Origin: CALWOS01 sp963595735
GTDB taxonomy: Bacteria; Bacillota; Clostridia; Oscillospirales; Oscillospiraceae
Length of the DNA stretch: 25,724 nt
NCBI GenBank assembly: GCA_963595735.1
Contig: CAVBJJ010000027.1
Location: 1 to 25,724 of the forward strand
Reading direction: 5' to 3'
Below, in pieces: positions 8,666 to 16,188 of this stretch; positions within the stretch are counted from its first letter, which is position 1, and each line of letters begins with the position of its first letter. Made by a program: the position numbers and the translations under genes. Under the pieces are notes generated by a model. It did not search any database and was not told the DNA's origin. It worked only from the letters and a program-made list of their open reading frames with translations.

Positions 8666-8678
8666 GCACAGCTGCATC

Positions 8679-8717
8679 AAAGCCAAAGCCCCTTGTGATC
8701 GCGGGTTTTGGCTTTTT
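8679..8717 (+). terminator. Terminator after yhaM
   Basis: AAAGCCAAAGCCCC (8679-8692) pairs imperfectly with GGGTTTTGGCTTT (8703-8715) around a short loop and runs into TTTTT. It starts 14 nt after the stop codon. Confidence 0.8.
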
Positions 8718-8719
8718 GC

Positions 8720-8748
8720 TTGGCAAAAAATTCCAACACCGGCATATT
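8720..8748 (+). promoter_or_regulatory. Possible promoter of the small ORF/recombinase pair
   Basis: TTGGCA (8720-8725), 17 nt, CATATT (8743-8748). The -35 box is good and the -10 box mediocre. It is also part of a short inverted repeat, TTTTTGC-TTG-GCAAAAA (8713-8729), just past the yhaM terminator. Confidence 0.4.
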
Positions 8749-8785
8749 CTGTAGTATTACTTTTATCTGTCAGGAGGGGATGCAT

Positions 8786-8908
8786 TTGCGGCAAAAGGCT
8801 TTGTCGGTGGCGTGCTGCTTTGCGCCGGAGGGCGGGGCGGAGGAGATTCTGCTGCGCCTGTTTTTGGACTATCTTTGCCGGGAAACGGCGCAGGAGGACT
8901 GCCTGTGA
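8786..8908 (+). CDS. Small ORF coupled to the serine recombinase (40 aa, unknown function)
   Basis: A 40-residue reading frame with an excellent ribosome-binding site, AGGAGG at 8772-8777, placed 8 nt before TTG 8786. An in-frame ATG at 8780 sits too close to that site to be favoured. The stop codon overlaps the GTG of the recombinase (GTGA, 4-nt overlap), and that gene's own AGGAGG lies inside this ORF, so the two are probably translationally coupled. The product has a Cys pair (ACC) followed by a predicted amphipathic helix, AEEILLRLFLDYLCRE. I recognise no domain. It could be a companion or regulatory peptide of the recombinase, or merely a translated leader. Confidence 0.55.
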   Translation: MRQKALSVACCFAPEGGAEEILLRLFLDYLCRETAQEDCL

Positions 8909-10473
8909 CCGGGGCGGAGAAAGGGCTTTGCTGCAGGGGCGCGGGGCTGTATATCCGCCTGTCCCGGGAGGATGAGCGGGACGGCCCGTCCCAGAGTGTG
9001 GAAAATCAGCAGGCGTTGCTGGAGCGCTATGCCCGGGAACACCGGCTGCGCGTTTACAATATTTATATTGATGACGGATGGAGCGGCACGAACTTTGACC
9101 GCCCGGGCTTTCGCCGCCTGCTGGCGGATATCGAGCAGGGATGTGTGGATTTAGTGATCACCAAGGATCTCAGTCGTCTGGGGCGGGATTACATATTGAC
9201 CGGGCACTACATGGAGCGCTACTTTCCGGAGCATGGCGTGCGGTATATCTCCCTGCTGGACGGCATTGACACCGGGGTGGAGTCCAGCGCCAACGACATC
9301 ACGCCCTTTCGGGCAATCATGAACGATATGTACGCCAAGGACATCTCTAAAAAAATTCGCGCGGTCAAGCGGGAGCAGCAGCGCCGGGGGCAATTCGTGG
9401 GCGGCAAGCCGGTATATGGCTACCAAATGCACCCCACGGAGAAAAACCGGATCGTGATCGACGAGGGCGCGGCGCCCACGGTGCGGAAAATTTTCGCCAT
9501 GGCGCTGTCCGGCATGAGCTGTCGGCAAATCGCTCTAGAGCTGAATGCGGCGGGCGTGCCGACGCCGGCGCGCTATGCCGGGCTTCCTCTTGCGGATGCC
9601 GGGCGCTGCACCGGGCTGTGGAGCAGCGAGCGCATTTCGGAGCTGCTGCAAAACGAGACCTATCTGGGCAACATGGTGCAGGGGCGCTCTGCCAGGATCA
9701 GCTATAAATCCAAGCGCTGTGTCAAGCGTCCCCGGGAGGATTGGGTCGTTGTGGAAGGGACCCATCCGCCCCTGGTCAGCCGGGAGCAGTTTTTGCAGGT
9801 AGGGCGGCTTTTGGAGAATCGGCGGCACACCCGGCAGCGGCGGTATGATTTTCTGCTGAAGGGCATCATTTTTTGCCGGGAGTGCGGCAGCCCGCTGGGG
9901 GTCATCAATCGAAAAAACGCGGCGGGGGAGGATGTGCTGTATCTGATCTGCCGGGGCTACCAGCGGTATGGCAGAACCTATTGTAGCGCCCACACGGTGA
10001 AAGAACGGGCGGTCGTGGCGGCGGTGCAGCAAAGGCTGGCGCAGCTTTGCGCCGGGACGCTGTGCCACCAAAAGCTGTTTCCTGCAGCCTTGCAGTGGTT
10101 CCGGGAGCACGGCGGCAGCGCGGCGCGGGAGAAAACCATGCAGAGCCTTGCCCGGCGGCTTGCCGCACTGGAGCGGCAGACCGATCTCCTGTGCCGGGAG
10201 CGATTGTCCGGCGTGGTGGAGGCGGAGGACTTTTCCCGCCTGTATGCGGCGCTGTGCCGGGAGCGGAAAGACCTGGCGGCGCAGAGGGAAGCGCTGGCGG
10301 CAGAGCCGGTCGTCTCTCCGGAAGCCGCTGCGGCGCGCGGCGTGGCGGGCTTTCTTGCCGGAGCGCTGAAAAGCAGGCAGGTGCTGACGGCGCTGCTGGA
10401 GCGGGTGGAGTTGACGGCGGAAAAGGAGATTTTGCTGCACCTGCGTTTTGGGCAAAAGGAAGAGATTTCATGA
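8905..10473 (+). CDS. Large serine recombinase (resolvase/invertase family)
   Basis: A site-specific DNA recombinase acting through a covalent phosphoserine intermediate. The 522-residue protein has the resolvase catalytic domain at about 12-155: YIRLSRED with nucleophile S20, then KDLSRLGRD with the conserved arginines. The 'Recombinase' DNA-binding domain follows (about 165-275), with a Cys zinc ribbon around 325-375 (FCRECG, then two spaced Cys) and a C-terminal coiled-coil-like segment at about 410-470 (RRLAALERQTDLL). The start is GTG 8905, 7 nt after AGGAGG; a longer frame from 8812 would run through the upstream small ORF. Length and order fit the TndX/TnpX-like large serine recombinases of Clostridia. 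No relaxase, phage or cargo genes accompany it, so it is a solitary recombinase, an element remnant, or a dedicated DNA-rearrangement enzyme. Confidence 0.93.
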   Translation: MTGAEKGLCCRGAGLYIRLSREDERDGPSQSVENQQALLERYAREHRLRVYNIYIDDGWSGTNFDRPGFRRLLADIEQGCVDLVITKDLSRLGRDYILTGHYMERYFPEHGVRYISLLDGIDTGVESSANDITPFRAIMNDMYAKDISKKIRAVKREQQRRGQFVGGKPVYGYQMHPTEKNRIVIDEGAAPTVRKIFAMALSGMSCRQIALELNAAGVPTPARYAGLPLADAGRCTGLWSSERISELLQNETYLGNMVQGRSARISYKSKRCVKRPREDWVVVEGTHPPLVSREQFLQVGRLLENRRHTRQRRYDFLLKGIIFCRECGSPLGVINRKNAAGEDVLYLICRGYQRYGRTYCSAHTVKERAVVAAVQQRLAQLCAGTLCHQKLFPAALQWFREHGGSAAREKTMQSLARRLAALERQTDLLCRERLSGVVEAEDFSRLYAALCRERKDLAAQREALAAEPVVSPEAAAARGVAGFLAGALKSRQVLTALLERVELTAEKEILLHLRFGQKEEIS

Positions 10474-10762
10474 ATTTTTCGGCAGCAAATGTATGGAAAA
10501 TTTATTTTTTTGGGCAAAATCGCTTATAGTAACAGCGGTGCAAGGTATCGCGCCTGGAAAAAAAGTCCCTGGAAAAACTGCGCGAGGCCATGGAAAAGGG
10601 GGATTGAGAGGGGGATTTTATGACATTATCAAAAAACAAAGATAACGAAAAGTTTGGAAAACCTCGCGAAACAGGGGGAATTGAAAACATTGGATAAAAA
10701 GCGTGAAAACAAAATGAATCAATTTTACTCAAGAATTAAGAGGCGGTAGAAATATCTGTCTC
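10474..10762. other. Gene-poor stretch after the recombinase, possibly degenerate
   Basis: No convincing gene. One frame reads ...RLEKKSLEKLREAMEKGD then stop (ending about 10607) without a start codon, which looks like the tail of a lost gene. A 25-codon ATG frame (10620-10697) follows a G-rich tract but has no recognisable product. The motif TTTTGGGCAAAA occurs at 10446-10457, in the recombinase end, and again at 10508-10519. The composition is more A/T-rich than the flanking genes. Confidence 0.5.
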
Positions 10763-10791
10763 TTGCAAAATAAAATGGGAAAGATTATAAT
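10763..10791 (+). promoter_or_regulatory. Promoter of the molybdenum hydroxylase gene
   Basis: TTGCAA (10763-10768), 17-nt spacer, consensus TATAAT (10786-10791). Transcription should begin near 10798, leaving a leader of about 133 nt. Confidence 0.85.
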
Positions 10792-10802
10792 GTATACAGC
10801 TT

Positions 10803-10870
10803 AAGAAAGTGGCGGCAGACAGGCTGGGAAAGCTTCGGGTGTTTCAGACGATCGTTTGTCCGCCGTTCTT
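10803..10870 (+). promoter_or_regulatory. Structured 5' leader of the molybdenum hydroxylase mRNA
   Basis: Starting about 5 nt after the predicted transcription start, a long imperfect stem can form: AAGA/TCTT, a 2-nt bulge, GTGGCGG (10809-10815) with CCGCCGT (10860-10866), a single-nt bulge, and CAGAC (10816-10820) with GTTTG (10854-10858). This gives about 16 bp enclosing a 33-nt apical region that contains a further CTG...CAG pairing. No T-tract follows, so it is not an ordinary terminator. It could be a riboswitch-like or protein-binding leader, or an mRNA-stabilising 5' hairpin. I cannot match it to a known class. Confidence 0.5.
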
Positions 10871-10930
10871 CCTGCGCAAAAAAGCAAAAAATTTAGAAGA
10901 AGTGCAAAAGAAATTTTATGGGGTGATTGA

Positions 10931-13873
10931 ATGGTTACTTTCAAGGTAAACAACAAAGAGGTTCAGTTCGAGCCCGGTAAGACCGCCTGCGTACAGATCC
11001 CTGTCAAAGAGGGGCAGCCTTACTCCGGTTTCCTGCTGGATTATCTGCGTGAAGATCTGGGCATGACCGGTACCAAGTGCGGCTGTCAGGAAAGAGGCTG
11101 CGGTGCATGTACCGTCCTGGTCGATGGCAAAGCGACCCGTTCCTGCATGGTCAAGATGGATGAGTCCATCGCCGGTAAGGAAATTACCACCATCGAGGGT
11201 CTGGGCACCGTGGACAACATGGACTTTGTCCAGCAGGCCTTCATGGAGTACAACGCCGTGCAGTGCGGCTTCTGTACCCCCGGTCTGGTCATGGCGGCTC
11301 ATGGCCTGCTCAACAGCAACCCGAATCCCACGGAGGCCGACATCAAAAAGGCGCTGAAGATCAACCTGTGCCGCTGCGCCACCTATCCCCGCGTGATCGG
11401 CGCTGTGCTGAAGGCTGCGGCCGTGAAGCGCGGCGATCCCAATCCTCCTGTCTATGTGGCAGAGGATCAGTCCAAGGGCGGCAGCTTTATCGGTAAGTCC
11501 ATGCCCCGTAAGGATCTGCCCGAAAAGCTCTGCGGCGTCACCAAGTTCTATGCCGACTATCGCTTCGACAAGGAGCCTCTGTACGGTAAGGCCGCATTCG
11601 TCCCCGTTCCCGCCGGTAAGCTGCTGAGCCTGGATGTTTCCGAGGCAAGAGCGGTTCCCGGTGTCCAACTGGTGCTGACGGCGGAGGATATCCCCTACAA
11701 CCGCTTCGGCGTTCTGACCGGCGAGCAGCCCGTTCTGGTGGAAGTCGGCGGCGAGATTCGCCACATCGGTGAGTATCTGGCAGTTGTCTTTGCCGATACC
11801 CGCGCGGCCGCTGTCAAGGCTGCTGCCGCCGTCAAGTGCGAGGTGGAGGAGTATCCCGGTATCTACAGCATCGAGGAGGCCCTGAAGGAGGGCGCCCATG
11901 TCATCCAGGATCCCAACAACAAGGACAGCTTCTTCGGCTATATGCGCGGCGAGCACGGCAACCTGACCAAGGATGCCAAGATGTATCGTGGTGATATGGC
12001 AAAGGCAGAAAAAGAAGCTGATCATGTTCTCAGCGGTCACTTTGTCACCAAACCCCAGGAGCATGCCTGGATCGAGCCGGACGGCGCAGTTGCCTGCATG
12101 GAGCCGGACGGCGCAGTGGCTGTCTACTCTCCCAACCAGAGTCCCTTCGCCGACCGTGACCAGATCGCTGCGGCACTGAAGGTGAGCAACGATAAGGTCC
12201 ATGTGGTTCATGTGCCCTGCGGCGGCGCGTTCGGTGGTAAGACCGAGTTGACCAACCACATTTATGTTGCGCTGGCTTCCATGAAGACCGGTCGTCCCGC
12301 ACGCATGGTCAACTCCCGTGAGGACTCTCTGCGTACCCACCCCAAGCGCCATGGCTACAACATGGATTACAGAGTTGCCGTCAACAACGATGGTAAGATT
12401 CAGGGCATGAACATTGACATCATTGCTGATGCTGGTGCCTATCAGTCCTGGACTCCCCGTGTTCTGGAGCAGGGTATGTCCTATGCCTCCGGTCCGTACT
12501 ATATCCCCAACTTTAATATGCGCGTACGCGGTATCACCACCAACAACATGGTCAAGGGCGCGTTCCGCGGCTTCGGTGCCATTCAGAGCCACTTCGCTTC
12601 CGAGTCCATGATGGACATCGTTGCTCACGAGCTGAACATGGATCCCATCACCATCCGTGAGATCAACGGTCTGGAGCGTGGTATGCCCATGTCCACCGGC
12701 CAGATGCTCAACGACAAGTCCGGTATCGAATACAAGAAGACCCTGGTCGAAGCTCGCAAGCTGGTGGAAGAAAAGCTCAAGCCCATGAAGGCCAAAATCG
12801 AGGCCGAGGGCGGCCTGGCTGGTATCGGTATCGCCTGCGGCTGGCGTTCCGTCGCCGGTGGTCTGGGTCCCGTGGAAAACGCCGGTGCGGACTTCGAGCT
12901 GGAGGCCGACGGCCGCGTCAGCTTCCGTATCGCCTGCACCGAGATGGGTCAGGGTTCCCATACCTCTCTGGCACAGATGGCCTCCGAGGTCACCGGTGTG
13001 CATTGGGAGGATTACGACATCACCGCCGGTGATACCTTCACCGTGCCCTTCGGCGGCGGCGTTATGGCGTCCCGTGGTACCTACCTGTGGGGCTTCCCGA
13101 CCATCACCGCTGGTGAGGAGTTCAAGGAGAAGATCCTGGCCGAGGCTGCCAAGCTCACTGGTAAGGACGCCAAGGAGCTGGATATGAAGAACAGTGTGAT
13201 CTTCGACAAGTCCGGCGCTGAGGTCACCAACCTGAAGGAGCTGGCCGCCAAGGGCGTAAAGGTCAATGTCCGCGTGGACTACCAGCTGCCCGATTCCCAC
13301 CCTGTGGTGGAGAACACCAACGAAGACCACGCTATTCCCGATGAGGAATACCGCGTCCACCACACCGTTGCGTACTGCACCCTGATCACCCTGGTGGAGG
13401 TCGACCCCGCCACCGGCGGCGTCACCGTCCGCTATATCGGTCAGGTCACCGATGGCGGTCGCCTCATCAACCCCGATAATGTCCGCCAGCAGATCGAAGG
13501 CGGCCTCATTCTGGGTCTGAGCTATGGTATGAACGAGAACTTCGACATCGAGAACGGCTGGAACAAGCAGAAGACCCTGGGTAAGGTCAAGATCGCCCGT
13601 ATCACCGATCTGCCCGACGAGATGGAGATTAAGTTCTGCGACATCGACGACCCCACCGGCCCCTTCGGCGCCAAGGGCGTTGCCGAGATCTGCGTGTTGG
13701 CTCCCGCACCCGCCGTCTGCAACGCGATTTACGATGCGATCGGCCTGCGTATTTCCGAGCTGCCCGTTGTGGATCATGCTGCGGAGATCAAGGAAGCTGC
13801 CCAGAAGGCTCTGGCTGCCCGCGAGACGAAGGTCGAGGCGAAGGCAGAGGCCGAGGCCGAGCTGACCAAGTAA
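10931..13873 (+). CDS. Single-chain molybdopterin hydroxylase, 2x[2Fe-2S] + Moco, no FAD domain (xanthine dehydrogenase family)
   Basis: A cytosolic molybdenum hydroxylase that adds water-derived oxygen to a C-H bond of an N-heterocycle, purine or aldehyde. The 980-residue protein begins with a plant-type [2Fe-2S] domain (C52, C57, C60, C72), then the helical [2Fe-2S] domain (QCGFC 111-115 and C147-R-C149). The Moco-binding domains follow directly (about 190-950), with GGAFGGK, KGAFRGFG, EMGQGSHTSLAQMASE and GAKGVAE carrying the catalytic Glu. No FAD/CO-dehydrogenase-M domain lies between, as in the Desulfovibrio aldehyde oxidoreductase Mop, so electrons probably leave to ferredoxin or flavodoxin. 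AFRGFG resembles the xanthine dehydrogenase Arg site. The substrate is unproven. The C-terminal tail is Lys/Glu/Ala-rich. Codon choice suggests high expression. It is monocistronic: own promoter and terminator. Confidence 0.93.
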   Translation: MVTFKVNNKEVQFEPGKTACVQIPVKEGQPYSGFLLDYLREDLGMTGTKCGCQERGCGACTVLVDGKATRSCMVKMDESIAGKEITTIEGLGTVDNMDFVQQAFMEYNAVQCGFCTPGLVMAAHGLLNSNPNPTEADIKKALKINLCRCATYPRVIGAVLKAAAVKRGDPNPPVYVAEDQSKGGSFIGKSMPRKDLPEKLCGVTKFYADYRFDKEPLYGKAAFVPVPAGKLLSLDVSEARAVPGVQLVLTAEDIPYNRFGVLTGEQPVLVEVGGEIRHIGEYLAVVFADTRAAAVKAAAAVKCEVEEYPGIYSIEEALKEGAHVIQDPNNKDSFFGYMRGEHGNLTKDAKMYRGDMAKAEKEADHVLSGHFVTKPQEHAWIEPDGAVACMEPDGAVAVYSPNQSPFADRDQIAAALKVSNDKVHVVHVPCGGAFGGKTELTNHIYVALASMKTGRPARMVNSREDSLRTHPKRHGYNMDYRVAVNNDGKIQGMNIDIIADAGAYQSWTPRVLEQGMSYASGPYYIPNFNMRVRGITTNNMVKGAFRGFGAIQSHFASESMMDIVAHELNMDPITIREINGLERGMPMSTGQMLNDKSGIEYKKTLVEARKLVEEKLKPMKAKIEAEGGLAGIGIACGWRSVAGGLGPVENAGADFELEADGRVSFRIACTEMGQGSHTSLAQMASEVTGVHWEDYDITAGDTFTVPFGGGVMASRGTYLWGFPTITAGEEFKEKILAEAAKLTGKDAKELDMKNSVIFDKSGAEVTNLKELAAKGVKVNVRVDYQLPDSHPVVENTNEDHAIPDEEYRVHHTVAYCTLITLVEVDPATGGVTVRYIGQVTDGGRLINPDNVRQQIEGGLILGLSYGMNENFDIENGWNKQKTLGKVKIARITDLPDEMEIKFCDIDDPTGPFGAKGVAEICVLAPAPAVCNAIYDAIGLRISELPVVDHAAEIKEAAQKALAARETKVEAKAEAEAELTK

Positions 13874-13935
13874 GGCAAGCCAAACCGCAAAAATCATAAA
13901 TGCATAAGTCTGTGTATATTGCTGCACAGTTCCCC

Positions 13936-13979
13936 AAATCGGGAATCCGCATCTTTGGATGTGGGTTCCCGATTTTTTT
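13936..13979 (+). terminator. Strong terminator after the molybdenum hydroxylase gene
   Basis: A near-continuous 18-bp stem (13936-13953 with 13958-13975, two G-T wobbles) with loop TTTG, ending in GATTTTTTT. It starts 62 nt after the stop codon and closes the single-gene transcript. Confidence 0.9.
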
Positions 13980-13980
13980 C

Positions 13981-14168
13981 GACAGCCTTGCCTCTCCCTG
14001 TGGGAGAGGTGGCTGAGCGCAGCGAAGACGGAGAGGGCAAACATTGACCACGCCGTAGAACTCCGGGCGCTTGATTACCTGCAAGACCCTCTCAGTCGCC
14101 TGTGGCGACAGCTCTCCCAGGGGGAGAGCCAAGGGCAGGGGCCCCGTTATATAGTTTTTTGACGGGCT
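13981..14168 (-). repeat. Hairpin-rich interspersed repeat, copy 1 (minus orientation)
   Basis: On the minus strand this aligns end to end with 20444-20635. Shared blocks are GTCAAAAAACTAT at one end, GCTCTCCC...GGGAGAGC, TGTCGCCACAGGCGACTGAG, then CCTCTCCGTCTTCGCTGCGC and a CCTCTCCC/GGGAGAGG palindrome at the other end. The middle 45-50 nt differ in sequence and length. No transposase is encoded. It looks like a MITE- or REP-type element of this lineage, inserted right after the terminator. Confidence 0.85.
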
Positions 14169-14472
14169 GCAAGAAAGTCTAAGCCTTTCATGACAAGCTG
14201 AATGGAGGTTCCAGATTTTTTGCAATTACAAAAATTATATTCAACTTTCCTCCGTTTGCCGAAAAGGCGGAGTCGGATGTTCCAGCGGATTCCGGAGTAT
14301 AGGAAAAAGCAGGCAAATGCTTTGGTAAAAAACAAAAAATAGTGAAATCCGGTCGAAACATAGCAATATATGGGGGAGAGTGCCAAAATCCCTGTTCACC
14401 ATGTGTTTCGGAATGCAAAAAAATTTTAACCAAAATTAGCGTTCTTTTGTTGATTTTTTCTATTGTATAGTA
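14169..14472. other. A/T-rich intergenic region upstream of the HTH regulator
   Basis: No credible gene on either strand. It contains a small hairpin (CTCC...GGAG with GCC/GGC, about 14248-14272) and an A/T-rich end with TATAGT at 14466-14471, a possible -10 box for the regulator gene with no clear -35 partner. Confidence 0.5.
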
Positions 14473-14537
14473 ATTGCGTGAATCATGAAGTCATACAGAT
14501 TCCGCCCGGAATTCCGTGTATTCACGATTCATGCAAT
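14473..14537 (+). promoter_or_regulatory. Nested inverted repeats in front of the HTH regulator gene
   Basis: ATTGCGTGAATCATGAA (14473-14489) is complementary to TTCACGATTCATGCAAT (14521-14537) except for one G-T and one A-C pair: a 17-position dyad. Its 31-nt interior contains a second hairpin, ATTCC-GCCC-GGAAT (14499-14512). The outer arm ends 6 nt before AAGGAGGA, so it could act as an operator for autoregulation or as an RNA structure controlling translation. Confidence 0.7.
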
Positions 14538-14559
14538 CACTGCAAGGAGGAGATAAAAC

Positions 14560-16002
14560 ATGAGTTGCTTCGGCAAAGAATTTCGCAAGTTAATCTCGCT
14601 GTTTCATCTGAAGTATTCTACTGTAGCTGGGGCGACCCAGTACGATGCTTCTTATGTAAGCAAGTGGATCAATTCCGATATCTTGCCCTCGGCACGCTCA
14701 ATTCCTCAAATTTGCAGTTCCATTGCCAATCTCATCATCACCAGCAGCAGTCAGGAACAAATGGACGAATTCTGTACGCAAAACGGCCTGCCGGTCGGCG
14801 CCGATGTGGAAACTGTCAAGGAACACATTATCAAGCTGTTGACCGATGCGTTCCGGCAGGATGAATCCATGCGGCAGTACCCCGGCAAGGACAAAACCGC
14901 CGCCCCGGGCGACCGGGCGCAGGTGCTGCGGCTGAATCTGCAGCAGCTGAGTGAGCAAAGCTCCGAGCTGAATCTGACCGTGCTGGGCGACCTGGCCACC
15001 ATTCGGGTAGAGGATATCATCTTCCTGATGGATCTGCTCAACGAGGCAAACGAGCTGCCTTTCCAAAGCGGCAGCATCAACCTGCTGGTCTCCACGGAGA
15101 GCATCGAGCAGTCCGAAGACGCTCGCCTGATGGTGTCCCTGATGAACCTGATGATGATCACCTCCAAGCTGCACCTGCAGGTCAACCACTGCCCCACACG
15201 GCAAACGGGACTCATTATCGCCACCGATACGCTGTTGTATCAGGCACAGTGCCGCACGGACACCGGCTGGCTGCTGGAGTCCTACACCTTCGAGGCGGAG
15301 GAGGTTCGCCGTCGGCTCCTGGCCATTCAGTCCACGGTTCTGCCCACCTCTCGCAGCATTTATACCCGCCACCCGCTTTCCGCTCCGGTCAGCGAGGGGG
15401 ATAACGCGGCCAATGTGTTCTGGAACAACCGGGAAAAGCAAATTATCGGTATGTTCGATACCCTCTATTGTGAGGAAGCCCAGCAGAAACGCCTGCTGCG
15501 GAACCAGCCGGAGCTGGCTGCGGCCTGTCTGCGCCAGCACAAGCTGCTGCTGCGTATGCTGGATGGCGGTCTGGAGCACCAGTGTGTGGTCTACCGCGAG
15601 GCGCTGGACAGCCTGGCCTATCAGGGCAGCGTCTGCATCGCCGGCAGGGAAGTGCAGCTTTCCGCAACGGAACGCTTTGCATTCCTGCAGGGTCTGGCAA
15701 GACTGCTGGACGAATATCATAACCTGAAGATTCGTGTGATCGATGGCTTTGTGGTGGATGAGATCAAGCATCATCCCCTGCCGAACATCTTCCTTTCCCG
15801 CGGCACGGCGGCGTTCCTGTCTTTCCCCCAAAACGGGGAACGGGACTACTGCCTGGTGCAAAGCGCCAAGTTCCGGAAAGCCATGGATCGTATGTTCAAT
15901 CACCTTTGGGAGCAAAACGGTGTCAAGCACTTTGATGTGCGGGAGATCCTGGATGAGTACTTCGACTTCTGTCAGGATCTGCTCCTGAACGGCGAACTGT
16001 AA
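14560..16002 (+). CDS. Large HTH-domain regulator, unknown effector region
   Basis: A 480-residue protein, probably cytosolic. Residues about 8-55 (FRKLISLFHLKYSTVAGATQ, DASYVSKWINSDILPS) look like a Cro/CI-type helix-turn-helix. I recognise no known domain in the remaining ~400 residues. They contain a linker (about 100-120), then Leu-rich alpha/beta sequence with several conserved-looking stretches (VLGDLATIRVEDIIFLMDLL near 140, FWNNREKQIIGMFDTLY near 285), and no membrane segments. AAGGAGGA 8 nt before ATG 14560 supports the start. The gene lies upstream of, and in the same direction as, the symporter genes, behind a nested dyad. It probably regulates the symporter and/or itself. Codon use is ordinary, unlike the symporter that follows. 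Confidence 0.75.
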   Translation: MSCFGKEFRKLISLFHLKYSTVAGATQYDASYVSKWINSDILPSARSIPQICSSIANLIITSSSQEQMDEFCTQNGLPVGADVETVKEHIIKLLTDAFRQDESMRQYPGKDKTAAPGDRAQVLRLNLQQLSEQSSELNLTVLGDLATIRVEDIIFLMDLLNEANELPFQSGSINLLVSTESIEQSEDARLMVSLMNLMMITSKLHLQVNHCPTRQTGLIIATDTLLYQAQCRTDTGWLLESYTFEAEEVRRRLLAIQSTVLPTSRSIYTRHPLSAPVSEGDNAANVFWNNREKQIIGMFDTLYCEEAQQKRLLRNQPELAAACLRQHKLLLRMLDGGLEHQCVVYREALDSLAYQGSVCIAGREVQLSATERFAFLQGLARLLDEYHNLKIRVIDGFVVDEIKHHPLPNIFLSRGTAAFLSFPQNGERDYCLVQSAKFRKAMDRMFNHLWEQNGVKHFDVREILDEYFDFCQDLLLNGEL

Positions 16003-16016
16003 TTTTTGTCTGTAAT

Positions 16017-16034
16017 AAGGGATTTTCCCTTTTT
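16017..16034 (+). terminator. Weak hairpin/T-tract after the HTH regulator gene
   Basis: AAGGGA-TTT-TCCCTT (16017-16031) runs into TTT. With only 6 bp and a low-GC stem it may be an attenuator or leaky terminator between regulator and symporter genes. Confidence 0.4.
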
Positions 16035-16188
16035 ATAGAATATACCATCGCATAGCCACACGGGTTTTACCAGAAAGACCTGTGCGACTAAAACAGAGGA
16101 GGCAAGGACAAAAAAGAGAACACCCCAAGCGCACCCCAACCCCGGCAAAGAGTGAGAATCAATTTTTAGAAAGGGAGGTACATAGAAA

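Noticed and set aside
8905..10473. Recombinase as evidence for a prophage or conjugative element
   Set aside because: No structural, relaxase, replication or cargo genes lie on either side; flanks are housekeeping-type genes.
10519..10535. ATCGCTTATAGT resembling a ModE half-site
   Set aside because: Only one loose half is present, 260 nt upstream of the mapped-by-eye promoter, with no inverted partner.
12072..12125. Near-tandem EPDGAVA repeat inside the hydroxylase
   Set aside because: The family normally has EPxxALA followed by a DGxVxVY strand here, so the second unit fills a standard position; the 16-nt identity is probably coincidence or local conversion.
10916..14044. A 1042-codon open frame antisense to the molybdenum hydroxylase gene
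   Set aside because: It mirrors the sense gene's biased codons, has no family resemblance, and would run through the promoter-proximal end of a clear enzyme gene.
14463..14864. A 133-codon frame starting ahead of the HTH regulator
   Set aside because: It lies in another frame over the leader dyad and regulator start, lacks a ribosome-binding site, and has no family resemblance.
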